From Paenibacillus sp. PL2-23 (GTDB lineage: Bacteria; Bacillota; Bacilli; Paenibacillales; Paenibacillaceae), in NCBI RefSeq assembly GCF_040834005.1, contig NZ_CP162129.1, positions 3,186,001-3,250,000 of the forward strand: a stretch of DNA of 64,000 bases. Reading direction: 5' to 3'. The notes under the pieces are model-generated. The model saw nothing but the letters and a program-made list of their open reading frames with translations, made no database searches and was not told the origin of the DNA. A program made the translations under genes and the position numbers. Each line of letters starts with the position of its first letter. Within the stretch, counting starts at the first letter, position 1. Positions 37,500 to 42,848 of this stretch are shown piece after piece.

Positions 37500-39060
37500 G
37501 TACAGCTTTACGCATAGCGCAAGCGTGATGGGCGTGGAGGGCCGCAGCATATTCGTCGAGGTCGATATCAGCAGCGGCCTGCCGCAGGTGAATGTGGTCG
37601 GTCTGCCGGACCCCGCCGTGCGGGAGTCGGTGGAGCGGGTGCGCGCCGGCCTCAAGAACAGCGGCTTCACATTCCCGATGGATCGCATTACCGTCAATTT
37701 GGCGCCCGCAGATATGCGGAAGGAGGGCACGGCCTTTGATCTGGCTATCGCCGCAGGCATTCTGACCGCGAGCGGCCAGCTTGACGGAGCATTGCTTGAT
37801 GGCACGCTGCTCATAGGAGAGCTGTCGCTCGACGGCGGCGTGCGCCCCGTAACCGGCGTGCTCGCCATGATGGAACAAGCCCAGAGAATGGGCATGAAGC
37901 GCGTTCTGCTGCCCGTCGGGAACCGCAAGGAGGCGGCCTGGATTTCCGGCATCGACGTGTATGCCATCGCCCACGTTCGGGAGCTGAGGCCCCAATCGGC
38001 TGCCGGCCCTAGTCCTGCCCCCTATTGGTCGCGGTTCGCCACGGATGAGAAGGCAGCGGGAAGCCGCAGCCATGACAATTGTATGCCTAGGGAGCAGCTG
38101 GATTTCGCAGACATTATTGGACAGCATCAGGCCAAGCGAGCCATGCTGATCGCGGCATCGGGCAAACACAATATATTGCTGAGCGGACCGCCCGGCACTG
38201 GCAAAACGATGATGATTCGGCGTCTTCCCGGCATACTGCCGCCGCTAACGGAGACGGAGGCGCTGGAGGTTACAAAAATTTACAGCGTGGCGGGCAAGCT
38301 GCCAGATGGCGCTGGGGGACTTATGCAGCAGCCCCCGTTCCGCGCGCCTCATCACAGCATCTCAACGGGCGGCCTCATCGGAGGCGGGTCCATTCCGAAG
38401 CCGGGCGAAGTGACGCTGGCGCACCGCGGCGTACTTTATTTGGATGAGCTGCCTGAGTTCCCCCGCTCCGTACTGGAGCTGCTGCGGCAGCCAATCGAGG
38501 ACCGCGTCGTAACCATCTCCAGGGCCAGAGCGACCATTCAGTTCCCTGCCTCGCTCATGCTGGCGGCCTCGTTCAACCCGTGTCCCTGCGGATATTATGG
38601 GCATGAGTTTGGAGAAAAGCGCTGCACATGCAGCCCGGCCGTTATTACACGCTATCGCTCCAAGCTGTCGGGGCCGTTGCTGGATCGGCTGGACCTGCAG
38701 CTGGAAGTGCCCCGCCCGATCTCGTTCGAGCGAGAACGAAATGAAGCCAGCGTCACAACAGCGGAGCTGAGAGCGCAAGTGGCCCAAGCGCGCGCCGTTC
38801 AAGCGGAACGCAACCTGATATACGGCGTCACCTGCAACAGCGAGCTGTCGGGCGAGGGTTTAAGACGGGCGGCTGCCCTGAAGCCGGACGCGCGCAAGCT
38901 GATGGACACCGCGTTCCAGCAGCTAGGCATCAGCATGCGCGCGCATGACCGCCTGCTGAAGCTTGGCCGGACGATCGCCGACATTGAAGGAAGCCGCTTA
39001 GTGGAGTGCGAGCATATCGCAGAAGCGATTCAGTACAGGCGATTAGACCTGAAGCTGTGA
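37498..39060 (+). CDS. yifB: YifB/ComM-family Mg-chelatase-like AAA ATPase
   Basis: ComM-type proteins are hexameric helicases that extend branch migration in natural transformation; the role of the Firmicute form is less studied. The 520-residue protein has an N-terminal ChlI domain (IFVEVDISSGLPQVNVVGLPD), Walker A GPPGTGKT at about 230–237, Walker B GVLYLDELPEF, a cysteine cluster (NPCPCGYYG…RCTC) near 360–378, and a C-terminal Mg-chelatase domain. The TTG at 37498 has AGGAGG eight bases upstream and gives MYSFTHSASVMG; the GTG at 37489 overlaps that site. It is divergent from sucC and unusually regulated (see leader hairpin). Confidence 0.95.
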   Translation: MYSFTHSASVMGVEGRSIFVEVDISSGLPQVNVVGLPDPAVRESVERVRAGLKNSGFTFPMDRITVNLAPADMRKEGTAFDLAIAAGILTASGQLDGALLDGTLLIGELSLDGGVRPVTGVLAMMEQAQRMGMKRVLLPVGNRKEAAWISGIDVYAIAHVRELRPQSAAGPSPAPYWSRFATDEKAAGSRSHDNCMPREQLDFADIIGQHQAKRAMLIAASGKHNILLSGPPGTGKTMMIRRLPGILPPLTETEALEVTKIYSVAGKLPDGAGGLMQQPPFRAPHHSISTGGLIGGGSIPKPGEVTLAHRGVLYLDELPEFPRSVLELLRQPIEDRVVTISRARATIQFPASLMLAASFNPCPCGYYGHEFGEKRCTCSPAVITRYRSKLSGPLLDRLDLQLEVPRPISFERERNEASVTTAELRAQVAQARAVQAERNLIYGVTCNSELSGEGLRRAAALKPDARKLMDTAFQQLGISMRAHDRLLKLGRTIADIEGSRLVECEHIAEAIQYRRLDLKL

Positions 39061-39295
39061 AGCACCGCTGCCCACAAATCTGCAGGATCAAGCAGGACGC
39101 TGCCCATTAGTTGAGAAGCCCTTGTAGGGGTTAAAAGGTATAGCCACCCCCTTTTGAATACGATATAATTCTGGAGTAAGGCGTAACATCCACTTGGTAT
39201 ATCTTTATTATCCCTAATTTCATCATCCGATCCGACATATCTAAAATAATCGTTCCTACAGGAGCTACTATTGCAATTGTTGGCGGTTTGTTTGG
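39061..39295 (+). other. Region between yifB and a small membrane-protein gene
   Basis: No complete gene is seen. A promoter-like pair lies at 39141–39169. Downstream, a stop-free stretch (39180–39299) would encode a hydrophobic peptide ending IIVPTGATIAIVGGLFG whose stop overlaps the next ATG, but it has no usual start codon. This region begins an AT-rich accessory segment that runs to about 42160. Confidence 0.4.
39141..39169 (+). promoter_or_regulatory. Putative sigma-A promoter in accessory island
   Basis: TAGCCA (four of six) and TATAAT (six of six) are separated by 17 bases. It points to the small membrane-protein gene at 39296. Confidence 0.45.
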
Positions 39296-39508
39296 ATGAT
39301 TGACATTTACGAAAAGGAGCTAATTACAATAAAGCCTGCAATTACATATCGTTTAGGCATTTGCGCAGCCTGCTTAGTCCTGCTTAACTTTACAACTACA
39401 TCATCGCAAAACACGATATTGACCATCGTAGCAGCCTATACCGGAATTACAGCAGTTTTCCATATTGCAAGTAAATTCATCCAATCCAGAAAAAAAGAGA
39501 GGCCGTGA
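39296..39508 (+). CDS. Small two-helix membrane protein
   Basis: I do not recognise this 70-residue protein. It starts MIDIYEKELITIKPAITYRLG and has two hydrophobic helices (about 19–33 and 39–55), ending in a basic tail SRKKERP. There is no good ribosome site in front of the ATG. However, the ATG overlaps the stop of a possible upstream hydrophobic peptide (ATGA), and a clear intrinsic terminator begins at its stop codon, which supports a real gene. The AT-rich codon use differs from the neighbours at yifB. Confidence 0.5.
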   Translation: MIDIYEKELITIKPAITYRLGICAACLVLLNFTTTSSQNTILTIVAAYTGITAVFHIASKFIQSRKKERP

Positions 39509-39525
39509 CTGGCTTCTCTTTTTTG
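39492..39525 (+). terminator. Terminator after small membrane-protein gene
   Basis: AGAGAGGCC pairs with GGCTTCTCT (one G-U pair) around a six-base loop, followed by six T residues. The stop codon of the upstream gene lies in the loop. Confidence 0.75.
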
Positions 39526-39582
39526 TTTGGTTCAGCAGGTTTTATCCATGCCTACCTAATATCTGCTTCGTCTTAAAATTAA

Positions 39583-39708
39583 TTACCGTAATTGACGGAC
39601 TAAGCATCTTTTTATAATTGTCATATCTTTATCACTAAACGTTCCATACTGCTTAATAAATTCAACAGCCTCATCTTCCATTTTTTTCATACTGAGTTTA
39701 AACGCTAT
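39583..39708 (-). pseudogene. Small gene with ATA in place of a start codon
   Basis: The 41-codon frame reads (M)AFKLSMKKMEDEAVEFIKQ and ends VRQLR. A good ribosome site (GAGGTGA) lies just after the stop of the YjcQ-like gene. The codon at the right spacing (seven bases after GAGG's last G-pair) is ATA, not ATG. A later ATG (39690) has no ribosome site. It is either a recently inactivated small gene or uses a rare start. The function is unknown. Confidence 0.35.
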
Positions 39709-39723
39709 AAAGTCACCTCATTT

Positions 39724-40035
39724 TTATTCTTCGCTTGCATCGTTAGAATACTTTAACTTATCTACTTGAATCCAAGTAATTAATTCTTTCTTATCTATTG
39801 GATAGGTATCTTCAAGATCTTTATTCTCCTCCAAAAACACCTCTCCTTTCCGTGTCAGTTTTGCTGGACGCAGTGAAAATTTATCGCCTGCTCGCAATAC
39901 TCTTTCCAAATATCCTTCTCTCTCGAGGAGTTTAATCATACGCTCAAACTCGAAGTCTTTTAATCCATAATGCCTACTTTCAGGCATATTCTCTTTCCAG
40001 TGTATTTCTCTCAGAATACTGTAGCCAACTCTCAT
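39724..40035 (-). CDS. YjcQ-like winged-helix protein
   Basis: This 103-residue protein resembles the YjcQ family found in prophage-like regions of Bacillus: an N-terminal helix (VGYSILREIHWKENMP), a helix–turn–helix-like centre (FEFERMIKLLEREGYLERVL) and a beta wing with LTRKGEVFLEEN. The family function is not known. The codon use is AT-rich and it lies in the accessory island, beside toxin debris. A small gene with a defective start follows directly. Confidence 0.65.
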   Translation of the reverse strand: MRVGYSILREIHWKENMPESRHYGLKDFEFERMIKLLEREGYLERVLRAGDKFSLRPAKLTRKGEVFLEENKDLEDTYPIDKKELITWIQVDKLKYSNDASEE

Positions 40036-40066
40036 CTGAACTTACCTCCATTGGATATTGTTTGAA

Positions 40067-40110
40067 ATGACATGAAACTGGTTTACAATTGGTTTCATTA
40101 AAGTTGTCAT
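40067..40110. repeat. Nested inverted repeats upstream of the YjcQ-like gene
   Basis: ATGAAAC/GTTTCAT (40072–40078 and 40092–40098) lies inside ATGACA/TGTCAT (40067–40072 and 40105–40110). The structure is about 30–75 bases upstream of the YjcQ-like start and could be an operator. Confidence 0.35.
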
Positions 40111-40119
40111 TCAATCCGA

Positions 40120-40330
40120 GACTTATTATGTTACCAGAAATTTCTCCTTTCTGGGTTGAGAGTGCATGTGATATTGGCTCGTTTGTACTGTCAGTATCTG
40201 AATTTGATCAGAATCCTTCAAATGTAACAGCACCATCAAATTTTAAGGGAATAGGATGGGAAAAGCATCATATTTTCGAGAAAAGATTTGCCTCGCAGTT
40301 AGGCACAACAAGCGCAGACATGTTGTTGCC
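40120..40330 (+). pseudogene. Remnant of a polymorphic-toxin C-terminal region
   Basis: The plus frame (within 40089–40388) contains SACDIGSFVLSVSEFDQNPSN, which resembles the pre-toxin hinge of secreted polymorphic toxins, then GIGWEKHHIFEKRFASQLG, typical of the HH-type nuclease toxin domains at their C-termini. The two pieces are much closer than in intact proteins, no N-terminal delivery domain is present, and the frame ends in a terminator before the domain is complete. I read it as a deleted, decaying toxin gene. The family match is by eye. Confidence 0.45.
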
Positions 40331-40365
40331 GCTCAGTTTCCCTATCGGGAAACGAGCGGCTTTTT
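40328..40365 (+). terminator. Strong intrinsic terminator after toxin remnant
   Basis: GCCGCTCAGTTTCCC pairs with GGGAAACGAGCGGC (one bulged A), four-base loop TATC, followed by five T residues. It is probably the terminator of the former toxin gene. Confidence 0.85.
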
Positions 40366-40389
40366 CTTGCCAAGGATGGCGTCAATAAG

Positions 40390-40439
40390 GGACAATGAAT
40401 GGCGTGTGCAGCCGAAGGCTGTACCGCCATTCATTGTCC
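40390..40439. repeat. 50-base palindromic element
   Basis: A perfect 15-base-pair outer stem (GGACAATGAATGGCG with its complement) encloses an inner CAGCC/GGCTG stem with a GAA loop. No T-run follows on either strand, so it is not a standard terminator. It may be a small mobile or REP-like palindrome; only one copy was seen in this window. Confidence 0.6.
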
Positions 40440-40881
40440 AAGGAGCTGCGAAAACGACCAAATAAAAAAGGAAGACGTTATGGGTTGCAGCCCCGTCTTC
40501 CTTTCCCCATTTCGCTTAGCGTTAGAAATGAAACCAGAGATTTCACGACAGGTAACGTTTACGGTCATAAAGACTGGAAAGCAGCAACCGGTCGTCGGCT
40601 GGGAATACGATAGCAAGGACTTCTTCTACTACAATAATCTTAGTTATATTGTTAATACGCACAAGGGTTGGGGAAGAATAAAGATCGGGAAATACAGTAA
40701 CAAATCAGGTGTTACTGAATCGACGTCTGCTGTAGGTTCTTACTTCCATAAATATGGCGTTGCTACTGGATCATTGTCATTCAGTCCAGCCCCTTCCATA
40801 GGCATTTCATTTGCATCTGGGTATGATCAATTTGCAGATGCGACTACTAACCCATTCTCTTGGACAAATTACAACTATTAA
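40399..40881 (+). pseudogene. C-terminal fragment of an unrecognised protein
   Basis: The 160-codon frame has no ribosome site and its first 45 codons run over hairpin DNA, so they are probably not coding. From about 40534 the sequence looks real (KPEISRQVTFTVIKTG … GSYFHKYGVATGSLSFSP … NPFSWTNYNY), with beta-rich aromatic repeats as in secreted or surface proteins. A terminator follows the stop. I infer a gene whose 5' part was lost. The family is not recognised. Confidence 0.4.
40467..40504 (-). terminator. Minus-strand terminator in accessory island
   Basis: AAAGGAAGACG pairs perfectly with CGTCTTCCTTT over a 16-base loop. On the minus strand the stem runs into a further T-run (TTTATTT). 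No minus-strand gene upstream of it remains visible, so it may be a leftover from a lost gene. Confidence 0.6.
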
Positions 40882-40887
40882 ACATTA

Positions 40888-40908
40888 GGCGGATTTATTC
40901 CGCCTTTT
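40888..40908 (+). terminator. Terminator after the 160-codon fragment
   Basis: GGCGGA pairs with TCCGCC over a five-base loop, followed by four T residues, six bases after the stop at 40881. Its presence supports a former real gene upstream. Confidence 0.65.
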
Positions 40909-40934
40909 CATTTACAAGAAAGTAGGTTTGGTTG

Positions 40935-41099
40935 ATGGATATTTTCGCGTTTGTCTCAATGGTGATATTCGTTGTTAGTTTCCTTTATGCCTTAAAATCA
41001 CTCAAAGAAAAGAATAAATACTTCGGAGTGCTTGTTTTTACATCTGCAATTTTCGCAGGTATCAACTTCTGGCTCCTTTATTACTTTATTGAAAATTGA
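40935..41099 (+). CDS. Small two-helix membrane protein
   Basis: This 54-residue frame starts MDIFAFVSMVIFVVSFLYAL, has a short polar basic turn (KSLKEKNKY) and a second hydrophobic helix (FGVLVFTSAIFAGINFWLLYYF). The pattern of two clean membrane helices joined by a charged loop is strong evidence of coding. A TAGG ribosome site lies eight bases before the ATG. It is not recognised; small membrane proteins next to toxin genes are often immunity proteins, but that is only a guess here. Confidence 0.55.
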   Translation: MDIFAFVSMVIFVVSFLYALKSLKEKNKYFGVLVFTSAIFAGINFWLLYYFIEN

Positions 41100-41221
41100 A
41101 ATGAGTGAGGATTTGGCGTGCTTTATTTGGATGATGTCAGAAGAAAATAAAGTATTAGACCTGCGCCGGTTAGTTAGGCTTAAGGGCAGATTATCGTAAT
41201 ATTAAAATGGGGCTCGCCTCT

Positions 41222-41623
41222 TTATTTATATCTCCTGGAGATCAGAAACTCGGCAACGGGATACACGGCCAAACCGAAGCACAAAATGAGGCTTAACGGG
41301 ACATTGTCTTGTCCATTCACGTACTTCTCGACGACGAGAAGGATAACCAGGGCGATTAGAAGGGCGAAGTAACTGATTTGTGCGCTTTTCAATTGAATCG
41401 TTTTGCCCAATTCGTCGTCTTGGCTGAAACCCTGATGCTGGGTTCCCCATGTCAAAGCGGACATGACCACTCCGAGCGGAATCGCCAAGCGGATGAAATC
41501 GTCAACAACCCCAAGCGTATCTCGTTGAAGCCACCGGTAGAACATTTGACAGAACAACAAGAAGAATAGTCCCCCGACGATATAAGCTAGAAGCTGACGC
41601 CAGTTCATCTTGGCGGTTTTCAT
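41222..41623 (-). CDS. Four-helix membrane protein paired with Xre regulator
   Basis: The 133-residue protein has four predicted membrane helices (about 9–25, 43–60, 83–101 and 110–127), a short polar loop (HQGFSQDDELGKTIQLKS) and a basic tail (SRRYK). Its gene follows the Xre-type regulator by 27 bases. Pairs of a short Xre repressor and a small membrane protein are common in Firmicutes; the membrane protein may respond to a signal or be the regulated product. I cannot name the family. Confidence 0.8.
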   Translation of the reverse strand: MKTAKMNWRQLLAYIVGGLFFLLFCQMFYRWLQRDTLGVVDDFIRLAIPLGVVMSALTWGTQHQGFSQDDELGKTIQLKSAQISYFALLIALVILLVVEKYVNGQDNVPLSLILCFGLAVYPVAEFLISRRYK

Positions 41624-41650
41624 AATTTTTTTCCTCCTTGAAGAGACTTG

Positions 41651-41842
41651 TTAATTACGAATGAATAACTCATCGACTGTCATGCCTAAAACATCCGCAA
41701 GTTTAAAGGCAAGCTGAAGCGTCGGATCGTATTTATTATTCTCGATGGCATTGATTGTTTGTCTGGAAACGTTACAAACCGCTGCGAGTTGTTCCTGCGA
41801 AATGCCATTTTCCTTACGAATCTCCTTGATTCGATTCTCCAA
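41651..41842 (-). CDS. Xre-family transcriptional regulator (YozG/YgzD type)
   Basis: The 63-residue protein is a single helix–turn–helix domain: MENRIKEIRKENGISQEQLAAVCNVSRQTINAIENNKYDPTLQLAF in outline, with the recognition helix around SRQTINAIENNKY. The frame extends to a TTG at 41863, but that codon lies inside an operator copy at about +12 of the transcript with no ribosome site. The TTG at 41842 gives the usual start and has GGGG eight bases upstream. The twin operators around its promoter suggest autoregulation. Confidence 0.85.
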   Translation of the reverse strand: MENRIKEIRKENGISQEQLAAVCNVSRQTINAIENNKYDPTLQLAFKLADVLGMTVDELFIRN

Positions 41843-41856
41843 TTCACCAACCCCGT

Positions 41857-41876
41857 ATGTCAAAATGTTTTTACAT
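41857..41876. promoter_or_regulatory. Operator-like repeat copy 2 (transcription start)
   Basis: A 20-base element starting ATGTCAAA and ending TTTTACAT, itself an imperfect inverted repeat. It spans the predicted +1 of the Xre gene. It matches copy 1 at 18 of 20 positions. Confidence 0.6.
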
Positions 41877-41880
41877 CTCC

Positions 41881-41909
41881 ATAGTATTTAATTACTCTGT
41901 AAATGTCAA
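41881..41909 (-). promoter_or_regulatory. Sigma-A promoter of the Xre regulator gene
   Basis: The minus strand has TTGACA (41904–41909), a 17-base spacer and TACTAT (41881–41886). The predicted start is near 41874. The -35 lies inside operator copy 1. Confidence 0.75.
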
Positions 41910-41922
41910 ATTCTTTTTACAT
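41903..41922. promoter_or_regulatory. Operator-like repeat copy 1 (over the -35)
   Basis: A 20-base element starting ATGTCAAA and ending TTTTACAT, containing the complement of the TTGACA -35 hexamer. Copy 2 lies 46 bases away and is identical except at positions 9 and 11. Confidence 0.6.
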
Positions 41923-42162
41923 TTTTCCCGTGATAAAGCTGACTTCATAACTTAGGGCGCGTAAAGCAAACGGAAAACGTTAGTTTAACAACACAGCGGC
42001 AGTCTACGACTTTATTTTCTCGTTCAGGGCCGCTGCCGGTGAAAATAATGCGTCAGTCTAGAACTTATTCCCTATACCTGATGTTTTTCAAACTCTGAAA
42101 CCGCATCAAATCAACCAACCCAGTCAAATATTTTTTTTCTTTCAACAGATTCCTCACGCACC
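41923..42162. other. Gene-free end of accessory island
   Basis: I see no gene here. There is a wide inverted repeat (CAGCGGC at 41994–42000 with GCCGCTG at 42029–42035) and a weak direct repeat (CAGTCTACGACTT and CAGTCTAGAACTT, starts near 42000 and 42054). The AT-rich composition continues up to the yraN terminator. Confidence 0.35.
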
Positions 42163-42192
42163 AAAAAGCCGCGTTCCCTCAGAACGCGGCTT
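42163..42192 (-). terminator. Terminator overlapping the yraN stop codon
   Basis: AAGCCGCGTT pairs perfectly with AACGCGGCTT around a seven-base loop, followed by five T residues on the minus strand. The yraN stop (42179–42181) lies in the loop and 3' arm, so the last codons of the gene form half of the stem. Confidence 0.9.
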
Positions 42193-42550
42193 CGTAATGG
42201 GTATAAGCCTCAATACGATCATCTTCGCCTATGGTTACGGCTATCACATCAAACCGGACAAAGGCGTCACGCTGTCTGGTCATCGTCAGATAAGCCGCAG
42301 CTACGCTGCGAAGCTTATTCTGCTTGCGCGCGTCGACCGACTCGGCCGCTGTGCCGAAGCGCCCTACAGAGCCGGCGCTTCTGGCCCTCACCTCGATGAA
42401 CACGAGCCGCCCACCTTCACGGGCGATCAAATCCAGCTCCCCAAGACGCGAACGCCAATTGGTCTCCAGGATCTCATAGCCTTGGAGCGCCAGACGCCGA
42501 CTCGCCTCCGCCTCTCCCAGAGCTCCCAGCCGCTTGCGATTAACGGTCAT
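42179..42550 (-). CDS. yraN: YraN family (UPF0102) nuclease-fold protein
   Basis: The 123-residue protein matches the YraN/UPF0102 family: ALGEAEASRRLALQGYEILETNWR, then RLGELDLIAREGGRLVFIEVRAR, where Glu, Asp and Glu-x-Arg recall the restriction-endonuclease-like active site (E-D-ExK). The usual lysine is arginine here. The cellular role is unknown; recombination has been suggested. It overlaps the FlhB-tail-like gene by 11 bases and ends the rplS-side gene group with a strong terminator. Confidence 0.92.
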   Translation of the reverse strand: MTVNRKRLGALGEAEASRRLALQGYEILETNWRSRLGELDLIAREGGRLVFIEVRARSAGSVGRFGTAAESVDARKQNKLRSVAAAYLTMTRQRDAFVRFDVIAVTIGEDDRIEAYTHYEAAF

Positions 42551-42848
42551 GGAGCAGCTCCTTCGCGCGACGATCCGATTGGTAGACGAAGCTCAGCACT
42601 TCTGCAACCAAAGCATACAGCTCCGCTGGAATTTCCTGATCCACGTCCAGCTTGGACAGAACCTCCACCAGCGAGGCGTCCTCTTGTACAGGAACGCCGC
42701 TGTCCTTCGCCTTCTCCAGAATGCGGTCAGCCAGAAAGCCCTGGCCCTTGGCGACGACAACAGGCGCAGAACGTTCGCCCGGCTCGTATTTGAGGGCAAC
42801 CGCCTTCCGCGGAGGAGTCGCCTTTTCTCCTTCTCCATGCTGCTTCAT
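42540..42848 (-). CDS. ylqH: FlhB C-terminal-like protein (YlqH type)
   Basis: The 102-residue protein resembles only the cytoplasmic C-terminal part of FlhB/YscU: AVALKYEPGERSAPVVVAKGQGFLADRILEKAKDSGVPVQED followed by LDVDQEIPAELYALVAEVLSFVY. It has no membrane segment, and the NPTH cleavage motif of true FlhB is missing. In Bacillus, YlqH occupies the same locus. It may substitute for or modify the FlhB switch; the role is uncertain. It overlaps its partner gene ylqG by four bases. Confidence 0.9.
   Translation of the reverse strand: MKQHGEGEKATPPRKAVALKYEPGERSAPVVVAKGQGFLADRILEKAKDSGVPVQEDASLVEVLSKLDVDQEIPAELYALVAEVLSFVYQSDRRAKELLHDR

Noticed and set aside
41116-41135. 20-base match (one mismatch) to the Walker B segment of yifB at 38428
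   Set aside because: The similarity does not extend on either side, and one such match is not unlikely by chance in 64 kb; a duplicated yifB fragment is not supported.
41101-41199. 32-codon plus-strand frame starting MSEDLACFIWMM
   Set aside because: It has no ribosome site, no terminator and no recognisable pattern; kept out of the gene list.
41842-41863. Upstream TTG (41863) as start of the Xre gene
   Set aside because: It lies inside operator copy 2, about 12 bases from the predicted transcription start, with no ribosome site.
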